From positions 62,001-126,000 of the forward strand of contig NZ_JAGGPM010000002.1 of assembly GCF_018613835.1 (NCBI RefSeq): a DNA stretch of 64,000 bases. The letters are read 5' to 3'. Each line of letters opens with the position of its first letter. Within the stretch, counting starts at the first letter, position 1. The position numbers and the translations under genes were made by a program. Below the pieces are notes generated by a model that worked only from the letters and a program-made list of their open reading frames with translations, searched no databases and was not told where the DNA came from. Below, piece by piece: positions 42,940 to 53,911 of the stretch. Source of the stretch: Arthrobacter sp. ISL-5. Lineage in GTDB: Bacteria > Actinomycetota > Actinomycetes > Actinomycetales > Micrococcaceae.

Positions 42940-43710
42940 ATGAACGCTGCGACACCGAAGGCTGAGGACCTAAGCCTTCCCCAGGCTTTCCTCCTTCTGG
43001 CAACGAATGACAAGGACGGAGAACCCGAACTGCTGGCGTACGTACTGCGGACCACGTTGGCAGGGGCAATACTGGCCGAGCTGGACCTGCTCGGCGCGGT
43101 CGCGGTGCAGGGGAAGCACGTCAGGGCCACCGGGGCCGCCCCGGAGTCGGACTTCCAGCACGTGCTGGAACTCATCCGTGAAAAATCACGGCCACACACT
43201 CCCAAGCGGTGGGTCTCCATGCTGGAGGGTCGCGGCCAAGTGCACCGTGTGTACGAAGGGATGGCGTCGCTGGGCATCGTGGAGCATGTCGGCGAAAAAC
43301 ACCTTGGTCTGTTCAAATCCACGCGATACCCGGAGAAGGACCACGGTCCGGAAGCGGCGCTCCTGCAAAAGATCCAAGCCGCGCTCGGCCTTAAGCCGGC
43401 AGGTGCCCCGCCAGCAGATGCCATGCTGGCAGGTGCCCCGCCAGCAGATGCCACGCCGGCAGGTGCCGCGCCGGACGCCACGCCGGCAGATGCCACGCCG
43501 CCCGTCGCATCGGCTCCGGCGGCCACACCGCCCGATGCCAGGACCACAGCACTGATCGCGCTGCTTCAGGCAGCCGGGCTGCTCGGCAGGCTTTTCCCGG
43601 CAGCAGACCAAAACCGGGCAAATGAGCTGGTGAAGAACCACTGGCCGTCCCGTGCGGTGGAGGACGAACTGCGCATGATCAGGCTGGGGCTGGAAGAAGC
43701 CGCAATCTAA
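42940..43710 (+). CDS. GPP34-family protein with repeat-filled linker (paralogue B)
   Basis: A 256-residue GPP34 protein. The N-terminal segment (LSLPQAFLLLATNDKDGEP, TLAGAILAELDLLGAV, VYEGMASLGIVEHVGEKHLGLF) and the C-terminal segment (TTALIALLQAAGLLGRLFPAADQNRANELVKNHW) are closely similar to the gene at 18305. The linker, residues about 150-205, is Ala/Pro-rich from 30-bp repeats (APPADAM, AGAPPADATP) and unlike that of paralogue A. Both genes appear as single units with the same promoter design. Function unknown; eukaryotic relatives bind phosphoinositides, which says little about the bacterial role. Confidence 0.85.
   Translation: MNAATPKAEDLSLPQAFLLLATNDKDGEPELLAYVLRTTLAGAILAELDLLGAVAVQGKHVRATGAAPESDFQHVLELIREKSRPHTPKRWVSMLEGRGQVHRVYEGMASLGIVEHVGEKHLGLFKSTRYPEKDHGPEAALLQKIQAALGLKPAGAPPADAMLAGAPPADATPAGAAPDATPADATPPVASAPAATPPDARTTALIALLQAAGLLGRLFPAADQNRANELVKNHWPSRAVEDELRMIRLGLEEAAI
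43396..43500 (+). repeat. Coding minisatellite in GPP34 paralogue B
   Basis: Units of 30, 30, 27 and 15 bp run from 43396. The first two differ at two positions and share GGCAGGTGCCCCGCCAGCAG. Later units lose three or more bases but stay in frame. The encoded tract is Ala/Pro-rich. Confidence 0.8.
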
Positions 43711-43762
43711 GGGCCCGGACCTGAACCCTGTTCCCCGGAAGCGCCCGGGGTTAGGATGCCGT

Positions 43763-44548
43763 GTGACTTTCACCCACGGCTTCGCGGACAACAACGGCCT
43801 TCGCATGTACTACGAGGTCCACGGACGGACGGTGCCCGGCCAACCGCCGCTGCTCCTCATCCCGGGCGGCGGCTCCACCATTGGAACCAACTTCGCCGAT
43901 CTCATCCCGCTGCTGGCCGAACAGCGCCAGGTGATTGCCGTCGAGGAGGAGGGCCACGGCCACACCCAGCCCACTAGCCTCGCCCTCACGGCCGAGGATT
44001 CCGCCGGCGACATCATCGCTGTCTTGGACCAGCTCAACGTGCAAACCGTGGATGTGCTGGGATTCAGCGCCGGCGGCCACACGGCCATCGCGCTGGCACT
44101 CGGGCGTCCGGCCCTTGTCCGGCGCCTCATCGCCGCCTCCACCTTTGCCAGCCGCGATGCCGTGCCGGACGAGTTCTGGGACGGCATGGCGAAGGCCACC
44201 CTCGATGACATGCCCGACACCTACAAGGACGCCGACCGCCGGCTCAACCCCGAACCCGGCCACCTGGAGCGGCTCTTCGAACTGGACCGGCAGCGCATCC
44301 TGGACTTCCCCGGATGGTCCGACGACGAGCTGGGCACCATCACAGCACCCACGCTGGTGGTGAGCGCCGACCGCGACGTTGTCACCGCCGGATATGCCGC
44401 GCGGATGGCCGGCGCCATCCCGGGGGCCCGCCTGCTGATCGTCCCCGGCGGCCACGGCGATTACCTCGGCGAGCAGGCCGCCAGCGGCGGGGATCTCCGG
44501 ACGATGCAGGCCACCGTCCCGTTCCTGCTGCGGTTCCTCGGCGGTTAG
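43763..44548 (+). CDS. Alpha/beta hydrolase
   Basis: A 261-residue hydrolase from a GTG start. GLRMYYEVHG and LLLIPGGGSTIGTNFADLIPLLAEQRQVIAVEEEGHGHT lead to the nucleophile elbow VLGFSAGGHTAIALALGRP (Gly-Phe-Ser-Ala-Gly). A candidate acid lies in VVSADRDVVTAGYAARMA and the catalytic His in VPGGHGDYLGEQ. The family covers esterases, lactonases and haloperoxidase-like enzymes; no substrate can be chosen. A perfect hairpin follows the gene. Confidence 0.87.
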   Translation: MTFTHGFADNNGLRMYYEVHGRTVPGQPPLLLIPGGGSTIGTNFADLIPLLAEQRQVIAVEEEGHGHTQPTSLALTAEDSAGDIIAVLDQLNVQTVDVLGFSAGGHTAIALALGRPALVRRLIAASTFASRDAVPDEFWDGMAKATLDDMPDTYKDADRRLNPEPGHLERLFELDRQRILDFPGWSDDELGTITAPTLVVSADRDVVTAGYAARMAGAIPGARLLIVPGGHGDYLGEQAASGGDLRTMQATVPFLLRFLGG

Positions 44549-44649
44549 GCCGGCCGGTTTCACGGCTCCCGGCTGCTTGAACCCTTCCTGTGCAGGGGGC
44601 CGCAGCCAGAGGATTTTCCCGTCGTCGGTGACCGCATCGACAAAATGAC

Positions 44650-44677
44650 CATGCACCCCGGAAATCCGGGGTGCATG
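44650..44677. terminator. Hairpin between convergent genes
   Basis: CATGCACCCCGG and CCGGGGTGCATG are exact 12-bp arms around AAAT. It lies between the ends of a plus-strand hydrolase and a minus-strand aldehyde dehydrogenase fragment, so it can serve both. No T-run. Confidence 0.75.
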
Positions 44678-44708
44678 ACCGGCAGCGGCCGGAATAGTGA
44701 AAAGAGCC

Positions 44709-45479
44709 TCAGCCGTGGTTGTACATGACGTGTTTGGTGCGGGAGAAGTCCTCCAGGGCATAGACGGAGAGGTCCCGGCCGTAGCCGGAGCCCTTGAAGC
44801 CGCCCCAGGGCATTTCGTTGGCAATGACGAGGTGCGAGTTGACCCAGACGGTGCCGAAGTCAAGCCGGCGGGGAGCGGAGAGTGAGCGGGCGGAGTTCGT
44901 GGTCCACACCGAGGCGGCGAGTTCGTAGGGGGTTTCGTTGGCTCGGGTGATGGCCTCCTCGTCGGTGCTGAAGGTCTCCACGGACACGACCGGGCCGAAG
45001 ATCTCCGTGCTCGTGATCGCGGCTCCGGCAGGTACGTCGGTTACGACGGTGGGTTCGATGAAGTAGCCCGGTCCCTCTATGGCGTTGCCTCCGACGGCGA
45101 TCGTCAGGCCGTCCTTGCGGACGTCGTCCAGTGCGGCCAGGACCCTCTGGGAGTGGGCTTTGGAGATCATGGAACCGATTTCGACGTCGTCGCCCGTGCC
45201 GGGGGTGCCGACGGAGATCTCGCTGACCTCACGCACGAGCAGTTCGGTGAACTGCTTTGCGACCGATTCGTGGACGAGGACACGGCATGCCGAGCCGCAT
45301 TCCTGTCCGCCGTTCCAGAACCCGGCGGAGCGGACGCCCTTGGCGGCGGCTTCCAGATCGGCGTCGTCGAACACGACGACGGGTGCTTTGCCGCCCAGTT
45401 CCAGGTGCACGCGCTTGACGGTGTTGGCTGCGCTGGCGGCGACCTTCTGGCCGCTGCCCACGCTTCCGGTGATGGCGAC
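44709..45479 (-). pseudogene. Aldehyde dehydrogenase (aminobutyraldehyde type), 5' half deleted
   Basis: The remaining 256 codons start at VAITGSVGSGQKVAASAANTVKRVHLELGGKAPVVVFDDADL. They include the catalytic Cys in NGGQECGSACRV, STEIFGPVVSVETFSTDEEA and WVNSHLVIANEMPWGGFKGSGYGRD. The sequence is most like gamma-aminobutyraldehyde dehydrogenases (PatD/PuuC-like). About the first 210 residues, including most of the cofactor fold, are missing. The break at about 45480 is shared with a truncated polyol dehydrogenase on the other strand. Translation could begin at the GTG at 45461, but the product should be inactive. Confidence 0.78.
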
Positions 45480-45508
45480 GGGTCCGGCCCGCGGCGGACG
45501 GCACCGGT

Positions 45509-46300
45509 CCCGCCGCGGGGACCGCCGTCGCGGTCCACCCGGCGACGCCGGGGCCGGGCGCGGCGCGGTATCCGGCGGACCGGCCCAACCTCTCGCCCGG
45601 CTGCACCTACCTGGGCAGTGCTGCCCGGTTCCCGCGCACCGACGGCGCCTTCAGCCGGTACGTGAACCTGCCGGTGCGGATGCTCCGGGCGCTGCCGGAG
45701 AACCTTGACCTGCGCACGGCCGCGCTGATCGAACCCGCCAGTGTGGCCTGGCACGCCGTGGCACGGGCCGGTGACGTCGCGGGCAAGACCGCCCTGGTGA
45801 TCGGCAGCGGACCCATCGGCGCGCTGGCCGTGGCGGTGCTGAAGCGGGCCGGGGCGGCCCGGATCGTCGCCGTCGACATGCACGCCAAACCGCTCGAGAT
45901 CGCTTCCGCGGTAGGAGCGGATGAGGTGCTGACGGCCGACGACGCGGAGGCGATCGCCGCCGTCGAGGCCGACGTGGTGATCGAGTCCTCCGGAAGCCAC
46001 CACGGCCTGGCCTCCGCGATCCAGGGCGCCGCCCGGGGCGGGACCGTGGTGATGGTGGGCCTGCTGCCCACCGGCCCGCAGCCGGTCCTGATCTCCCTGG
46101 CCATCACCCGGGAACTCGACCTCAAGGGCTCCTTCCGCTTCAACGACGAAATCGACGACGTCATCGCCGCCCTGGCCGACGGCACCCTCCACATCGAACC
46201 GGTCATCACCCACGAGTACCCGGTGGAAGAAGCGCTCGAAGCCTTCGGCGTCGCCCGCAACTCCGCCGAATCCGGGAAGGTGCTGCTGAGCTTCGGCTAA
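45509..46300 (+). pseudogene. Zinc alcohol dehydrogenase (L-idonate 5-dehydrogenase-like), 5' part deleted
   Basis: Reading begins in the middle of the catalytic domain (GTAVAVHPATPGPGAARYP, GCTYLGSAARFPRTDGAFSRYVNLP). It then has a complete cofactor domain: TALVIGSGPIGALAVAVLKRAGAARIVAVDM and GTVVMVGLLPTGPQPVLISL. It ends GKVLLSFG. The first 80 or so residues, with the first zinc ligands, are missing. Gluconokinase follows 65 bp later, which fits an idonate/gluconate pathway (idnD with gntK). The left edge is the head-to-head junction with the aldehyde dehydrogenase remnant. Confidence 0.78.
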
Positions 46301-46365
46301 GCGGAAGTGCCTCCGACGCCGCACGCATCGCCGCAGGCGGCAAGAACTATTCAAGGAAGAACATC

Positions 46366-46935
46366 ATGATCACGAATCTGCCGCCCCTGGTTGTCATGGG
46401 GGTATCCGGCTGCGGAAAGTCCACCATCGGCGCCCTGCTGGGGGAGCGTCTGGGCGTCCCCTTCTTCGACGGGGACGACTTTCATCCGCCCGCCAACAAG
46501 GCCAAGATGGCCGCCGGCATCCCGCTGGACGACGATGACCGGGCGCCATGGCTCGCCGAAATCGGAGCTGCCCTGGCAACGCCGCCCGGCGGCGCCGGCG
46601 CCGGCATCATCGCCTGCTCGGCGCTCAAACGCAGCTACCGCGACCTGCTGCGCAGCTTCGCGCCGGACCTCGTGTTCGTCCATCTTTCCGGCGAGGCAGC
46701 GACCATCTCCGCCCGGCTGAGCAGCAGGGCGCACGAGTACATGCCCAGCAGCCTGCTCGCTTCCCAGCTGGCCACGCTCGAACCGCTGGGACCGGAGGAG
46801 GCCCACGTTCTCGCGGACATCCTCGGTGATCCGGCATCGCTGGTGGACGGGATCGTCCGCGACCTGGAACTTTCCACTGGCCGTCAGCACGAACCGAGAA
46901 GGCAGGACGAATTGGCCGGGACGGCCAGTTCCTAG
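46366..46935 (+). CDS. gntK: Gluconokinase
   Basis: Phosphorylates D-gluconate to 6-phosphogluconate with ATP. This 189-residue protein has the P-loop VVMGVSGCGKSTIGALLGERLG and the gluconokinase signature FFDGDDFHPPANKAKMAAGIPLDDDDRAPWL. IACSALKRSYRDLLR and VFVHLSGEAATISARLSSRAHEYMPSSLLASQLATLEPL follow. An AAGGAAGA ribosome site lies before the ATG. The upstream idonate dehydrogenase is truncated, so the kinase now probably serves gluconate alone. Confidence 0.92.
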   Translation: MITNLPPLVVMGVSGCGKSTIGALLGERLGVPFFDGDDFHPPANKAKMAAGIPLDDDDRAPWLAEIGAALATPPGGAGAGIIACSALKRSYRDLLRSFAPDLVFVHLSGEAATISARLSSRAHEYMPSSLLASQLATLEPLGPEEAHVLADILGDPASLVDGIVRDLELSTGRQHEPRRQDELAGTASS

Positions 46936-46938
46936 GTT

Positions 46939-47391
46939 TTATGTTTGGGGCGGAAGCCCGGCGTCGGCTGGTTTGGCGAGCACTATTTCGGTGTTGATAA
47001 TGACGGCGGAGCACTGGAATTGCGCGCTGCAGGTTTGCAGAAAGACCGAAGCTGCGGTGGCGCCCGCGTTGAACGCCATCGCATTTGGAACCACTCGAAT
47101 GGTGACTGTTTGGGCCTTCTTGGTGCAGCTGAGCTGAGCGTTTCCGCCGCCGCCGGCGATCCGCCCGTCGCTGACTCTTTGGGTGAGTTGGACTACCGGT
47201 ATTGCGATGATCAGGGCTGGGTCGGTGTCGCACACGAAAGTGACGGGAACATCCACCGCGGCGCCGTCGGCCACGAGGATTCCCGGCCCCGCGCTCACGA
47301 GCGTGGCGGGGGCTGCTTGCGCGGGTGCGGCGATGGACACGAGGGCGGCGGCAAGAGCGGCCGCGGCGAGGCGGCTTCTGGTGCCTAACAT
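46939..47391 (-). CDS. Small secreted protein
   Basis: A 150-residue exported protein from the ATG at 47391, with AAGGGAG before it. The signal peptide is LGTRSRLAAAALAAALVSIAAPAQA with an AQA-A cleavage site. The mature part (about 120 residues) is beta-rich and polar with four cysteines (FVCDTDP, QLSCTKKA, LQTCSAQ, FQCSAV) that could form two disulfides. It is unlike known families to my eye. It is convergent with gntK, with three bases between stops. Confidence 0.68.
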   Translation of the reverse strand: MLGTRSRLAAAALAAALVSIAAPAQAAPATLVSAGPGILVADGAAVDVPVTFVCDTDPALIIAIPVVQLTQRVSDGRIAGGGGNAQLSCTKKAQTVTIRVVPNAMAFNAGATAASVFLQTCSAQFQCSAVIINTEIVLAKPADAGLPPQT

Positions 47392-47488
47392 CGGGTTCTC
47401 CCTTGAATGGAAGCGTGGCGTCCTGTGTTCCGCATTGCCGGCCAGTGCGGTGACCGGGCGCCTTAATGGACGGGGCAAAGCCCCTGAC

Positions 47489-47512
47489 GGCGGCGCCGTT
47501 CCGGGCGCCGCC
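47489..47512. other. Inverted repeat upstream of the secreted-protein gene
   Basis: GGCGGCGCC and GGCGCCGCC are perfect arms around GTTCCG, about 100 bp upstream of the secreted-protein start. It is part of a 600-bp divergent region that also holds the gcv promoter and riboswitch. Confidence 0.55.
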
Positions 47513-47602
47513 TGATGCGGCCGAAAGTCCGGTTGGCCGAAGACTACTAACTGCCTGCTTGCGTGACAATAGCCAATTCCAAAGCGTGCAGGTCGGCTAA
47601 TC

Positions 47603-47633
47603 GGAGGACACGGCGGAGGCCGCCGTGTCCTCC
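47603..47633. terminator. Perfect 14-bp hairpin upstream of the gcv promoter
   Basis: GGAGGACACGGCGG and CCGCCGTGTCCTCC pair exactly around three bases. It lies about 40 bp before the gcv -35, in a divergent region. It may insulate the gcv operon from antisense read-through out of gntK; no gene ends here in either direction. Confidence 0.5.
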
Positions 47634-47670
47634 TGCTGGGGGAAAAGAACGCTCTCGTGTGACGCAAATT

Positions 47671-47697
47671 TTGCATTCGGCCCGGGGAAGGGATAAT
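47671..47697 (+). promoter_or_regulatory. Probable promoter of the gcv operon
   Basis: TTGCAT at 47671-47676 and GATAAT at 47692-47697 are spaced 15 bp apart (16 if TTTGCA is the -35). The palindrome GCAAATTTTGC at 47664-47674 overlaps the -35. Transcription would start near 47704, at an imperfect hairpin (AGCCGTG at 47703-47709 with CACGGCT at 47724-47730) just before the riboswitch. Confidence 0.45.
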
Positions 47698-47738
47698 CTG
47701 TGAGCCGTGTCACCCACCAGTGGCACGGCTTATGATCT

Positions 47739-47940
47739 GCGGCGGGAGAGTCCTGCCGGTACGTTCAGCAGGCGCCGTAGGAGCAAATCCTCCCCAGGAA
47801 TCTCTCAGGCCCACGTACCGCCGCGGCAAGGCAACTCTGGAAAGCAGTCCGGGAAACCGGGCTCACCGACGGTGCAAGTGGCGCGCTGCTCAAGAGCAGG
47901 CAAAGCGGAAACTCTCAGGTCCAATACAGAGCGGGGAGGA
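47739..47940 (+). ncRNA. Tandem glycine riboswitch
   Basis: Two glycine aptamers in a row. The first (about 47739-47850) has GGCGGGAGAGTCC, GCGCCGTAGGAGCAAATCC, GAATCTCTCAGGCC and CAACTCTGGAAAGC, the standard conserved blocks. The second (about 47853-47937) has CGGTGCAAG, AGCAGGCAAAGC and GAAACTCTCAGGTCC, ending before GCGGGGAGGA. It precedes gcvP by about 50 bases. A further hairpin, GTGGCAC-CTCG-GTGCCAC (47953-47970), lies between the riboswitch and the gcvP ribosome site and may be part of the expression platform. Glycine would switch on glycine cleavage. Confidence 0.93.
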
Positions 47941-47990
47941 ACCCGAATCATCGTGGCACCTCGGTGCCACCTGAATTATGGAGTTCCTCA

Positions 47991-50843
<2,853 letters not shown>

Positions 50844-50853
50844 GGATTCCGTG

Positions 50854-51990
50854 ATGACTGAGAACTACACCGCTCTCTACGAAGAGCACAAGAAAGCCGG
50901 CGCCTCCTTCACCGACTTCGGCGGCTGGCAGATGCCGCTGAAGTACGCTTCGGAGCTGTCCGAGCACCACGCCGTGCGCAACGCCTCCGGCCTGTTCGAC
51001 CTCTCCCACATGGGCGAAGTCTGGGTCACCGGCCCGGACGCCGCAGCATTCCTGGACTATGCCCTGGCAGGCAAGCTGTCGGCGGTCGCCGTCGGCAAGG
51101 CCAAGTACTCGCTGATCTGTCAGGAAGACGGCGGCATCATCGATGACCTGATCTCCTACCGCCGGGCCGACGACACGTACCTGGTGGTCCCCAACGCCGG
51201 CAACGCCGTGGTGGTGGCCGCGGCACTGGCCGAGCGGGCCCGTTCCGGAAAAGAAGGCGGCTTCGACGTCACCGTCGAGGATGTGTCCGCCCAGACGTCC
51301 CTGATCGCAGTCCAGGGCCCGAACGCCGAGGCCATCCTGCTGACGCTGGTCCCCGCCGAACAGCACTCGCTGGTCACGGAGCTCAAGTACTACGCCGCGG
51401 TTGAGGTCGAAATCAACGGTCAGGAGCTGCTGCTGGCACGCACCGGGTACACCGGCGAGGATGGCTTCGAGATCTACGTTCCCAACGAGGACGCAGCTGG
51501 CCTGTGGGAGGCATTGCTGGAAACGGGTGCCGGCCACGGGCTCATCCCCGCCGGCCTGGCCTGCCGCGACTCGCTCCGCCTGGAAGCCGGCATGCCGCTC
51601 TACGGCAACGAGCTCTCCCGCGAAGGCAACCCCTACGCCGCAGGCCTGGGCCCGGTTGTCTCGCTCGCCAAGGAATCGGACTTCATCGGCAAGGCTGCCC
51701 TGAGCGAGCTCAAGACAGCCGGCGCCGGCTCCACCACCGGACGCAAGCTGGTCGGCCTCAAGGGCCTGGGCCGCCGGGCCGGCCGCGGGCACTACCCGGT
51801 CCTCAAGGACGGCAACGTTGTTGGCGAAGTGACCTCGGGACAGCCCAGCCCGACTCTGGGTTACCCGATCGCCATGGCCTATGTCGACGTCGAGTTCACC
51901 GAGCCCGGCACCGCCCTGGACATCGACCTCCGCGGCAAGGCGGAGCCCTTCGAAGTCGTCGCACTGCCGTTCTACAAGCGCCAAAAGTAG
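50854..51990 (+). CDS. gcvT: Aminomethyltransferase, T protein
   Basis: Transfers the methylene group from the GcvH-bound intermediate to tetrahydrofolate and releases ammonia. The 378-residue protein begins MTENYTALYEEHKKAGASFTDFGGWQMPLKY. It has NASGLFDLSHMGEVWVTGPDA, then LARTGYTGEDGFEIYVPNEDA and GLACRDSLRLEAGMPLYGNEL with the folate-site residues. The C-terminal barrel contains YDV-type LGYPIAMAYVD. An AAGGA ribosome site lies just after the gcvP stop. Confidence 0.97.
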   Translation: MTENYTALYEEHKKAGASFTDFGGWQMPLKYASELSEHHAVRNASGLFDLSHMGEVWVTGPDAAAFLDYALAGKLSAVAVGKAKYSLICQEDGGIIDDLISYRRADDTYLVVPNAGNAVVVAAALAERARSGKEGGFDVTVEDVSAQTSLIAVQGPNAEAILLTLVPAEQHSLVTELKYYAAVEVEINGQELLLARTGYTGEDGFEIYVPNEDAAGLWEALLETGAGHGLIPAGLACRDSLRLEAGMPLYGNELSREGNPYAAGLGPVVSLAKESDFIGKAALSELKTAGAGSTTGRKLVGLKGLGRRAGRGHYPVLKDGNVVGEVTSGQPSPTLGYPIAMAYVDVEFTEPGTALDIDLRGKAEPFEVVALPFYKRQK

Positions 51991-52029
51991 TCCCTGGACT
52001 GTCAGCGGTTCCCGACTCCGGGATCGGCT

Positions 52030-52071
52030 GGCCCCAGTTTTCACGCGTGCTGCTCCTTCGTCGCTTTGACG
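52030..52071. repeat. 42-bp element, copy A (gcvT-gcvH gap)
   Basis: The sequence begins GGCCCCAGTTTTCACGCGTG and ends TCGCTTTGACG. It matches 53870-53911 at 39 of 42 positions; the three differences cluster at 52056-52060. It is in the 140-bp gap between gcvT and gcvH, on the same strand sense as copy B. Confidence 0.85.
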
Positions 52072-52130
52072 GAGGAATTCGGTTTCCTGTCGCTGTACGG
52101 AACCAAAGATTTCAAACGTAAGGAAAAAAC

Positions 52131-52514
52131 ATGAGCAAAGTAGTTGCTGAACTGAAGTACTCCGCAGAGCACGAGTGGGTTGCTGCTGACGGGGCGGGGC
52201 CTGTGGGGATTGGTATCTCCGCAGTGGCTGCCGATGCCTTGGGCGACATCGTGTATGTTGACCTGCCCGAGGTCGGTTCGACCGTCACGGCGGGGGAGAC
52301 CTGCGGCGAGGTGGAGTCCACCAAGTCCGTTTCGGACCTGTACGCACCGGTGACGGGCGAGGTTGTCGAGATCAATGATGAGGTTGTTTCGGATCCGGCG
52401 CTGATCAACAGCGATCCCTACGGCGCCGGCTGGCTGTTCAAGGTGGCCGTGACCGAAGAAGGCCCGCTGATGTCCGCTGAAGAGTACGCGGCAACCAACG
52501 GCGGCGAGCTGTGA
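52131..52514 (+). CDS. gcvH: Glycine cleavage system H protein
   Basis: Lipoyl carrier of the glycine cleavage system, 127 residues. [58 protein letters not shown] and [15 protein letters not shown] give the standard hammerhead fold. Lys65 in ESTKSV is the lipoylation site. An AAGGAAAA ribosome site lies before the ATG. The stop overlaps the glyA GTG (GTGA). Confidence 0.97.
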   Translation: MSKVVAELKYSAEHEWVAADGAGPVGIGISAVAADALGDIVYVDLPEVGSTVTAGETCGEVESTKSVSDLYAPVTGEVVEINDEVVSDPALINSDPYGAGWLFKVAVTEEGPLMSAEEYAATNGGEL

Positions 52515-53839
52515 GCCCGGCAACGGGAGCGGTCGCTGCCGCTTTTGAGCAGGTCGTTTCCCCGTCCCTGGACGCGGAGTTGTCCGCGCTGGATCCGGAG
52601 ATCGCGGCCAAGATCGACGACGAACTGACCCGCCAGCGCACCGGGCTGGAGATGATTGCGTCAGAGAACCACACCGCGGTTGCCGTGATGCAGGCGCAGG
52701 GTTCGGTGCTGACCAACAAGTACGCCGAGGGCTACCCGGGCAAGCGGTACTACGGCGGCTGCGAGCACGTTGACGTGATCGAGCAGCTCGCGATCGACCG
52801 GGTGAAGGCCCTGTTCGGCGCCGAGTACGCGAACGTCCAGCCGCACTCGGGCGCGCAGGCGAACGCCTCGGTGATGCACGCGCTGATCAAACCCGGTGAC
52901 ACCATCATGGGCCTGAACCTGGCGCACGGCGGCCACCTCACGCACGGGATGCGGATTAACTTCTCCGGCCGGCTGTACAACGTCATCCCCTACCAGGTCC
53001 GCGAGGAGGACCACCGGATCGACATGGCCGAGGTGGAGCGCCTCGCCCAGGAGCACAAGCCGGCCCTGATCGTGGCCGGCTGGTCCGCCTACGCACGCCA
53101 GCTGGACTTCGCCGAGTTCCGCCGGATCGCCGACTCCGTGGGCGCGTACCTGATGGTGGACATGGCGCACTTCGCCGGGCTTGTTGCCGCCGGGCTGCAC
53201 CCTTCCCCGGTGCCGCACGCGCACGTGACCACGTCCACGACGCACAAGACCTTGGCGGGTCCGCGCGGCGGGATCATCCTGTCCAACGACGCCGATATCG
53301 CCAAGAAGATCAACTCGGCGGTGTTCCCGGGCCAGCAGGGCGGGCCGCTGGAGCACGTGATCGCGGGCAAGGCCGTGGCCTTCAAGATCGCGGCCTCGGA
53401 GGAGTTCCGGGAGCGCCAGGAGCGCGTCCTGGCCGGTGCCCGGATCCTGGCCGAGCGGCTGGTCCAGCCGGACGTCACCGCCAAGGGCATCAACGTGATC
53501 TCCGGCGGCACCGACGTGCACCTGGTGCTCGTGGACCTGCGCGACTGCGAGCTCGACGGCCAGCAGGCCGAGGACCGCCTCGCGGAAATCGACATCACCG
53601 TCAACCGCAACGCGGTGCCGTTCGATCCGCGCCCGCCGATGGTAACCTCGGGGCTGCGGATCGGCACCCCGGCGCTGGCGACCCGAGGGTTCGGCGAGGC
53701 CGCCTTCGCGGAGGTCGCGGACATCATTGCCGAGGCCCTGATAGCCGAGCCCGGCACCGACCTGTCGGGCCTGCGCTCCCGGGTCGAGGCCCTCGCCGAA
53801 GCCCACCCGCTCTACCCGGCCGTGGCGAACCTCGCCTGA
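52511..53839 (+). CDS. glyA: Serine hydroxymethyltransferase
   Basis: PLP enzyme interconverting serine and glycine with tetrahydrofolate; here it would make serine from glycine plus the methylene-THF released by GcvT. The 442-residue protein has [43 protein letters not shown], the PLP Lys246 in [14 protein letters not shown], and [24 protein letters not shown] start overlapping the gcvH stop; the N terminus is about 15-20 residues longer than in E. coli GlyA. It is probably a second, catabolic copy, since a housekeeping glyA usually lies elsewhere (inferred). Confidence 0.95.
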   Translation: MSPATGAVAAAFEQVVSPSLDAELSALDPEIAAKIDDELTRQRTGLEMIASENHTAVAVMQAQGSVLTNKYAEGYPGKRYYGGCEHVDVIEQLAIDRVKALFGAEYANVQPHSGAQANASVMHALIKPGDTIMGLNLAHGGHLTHGMRINFSGRLYNVIPYQVREEDHRIDMAEVERLAQEHKPALIVAGWSAYARQLDFAEFRRIADSVGAYLMVDMAHFAGLVAAGLHPSPVPHAHVTTSTTHKTLAGPRGGIILSNDADIAKKINSAVFPGQQGGPLEHVIAGKAVAFKIAASEEFRERQERVLAGARILAERLVQPDVTAKGINVISGGTDVHLVLVDLRDCELDGQQAEDRLAEIDITVNRNAVPFDPRPPMVTSGLRIGTPALATRGFGEAAFAEVADIIAEALIAEPGTDLSGLRSRVEALAEAHPLYPAVANLA

Positions 53840-53869
53840 CTTCCAACGGAGCTGGCTCCGGGTCCGGCA

Positions 53870-53911
53870 GGCCCCAGTTTTCACGCGTGCTGCTCGTACC
53901 TCGCTTTGACG
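53870..53911. repeat. 42-bp element, copy B (glyA-sdaA gap)
   Basis: 39 of 42 bases match 52030-52071. It lies 30 bp after glyA, in the same orientation. The two copies bracket gcvH-glyA. Confidence 0.85.

Noticed and set aside
45079..45708. Plus-strand frame across the patD/idnD junction
   Set aside because: Its translation is Arg/Ser-rich and joins antisense of one gene to an out-of-frame part of the other; it is not a fusion protein.
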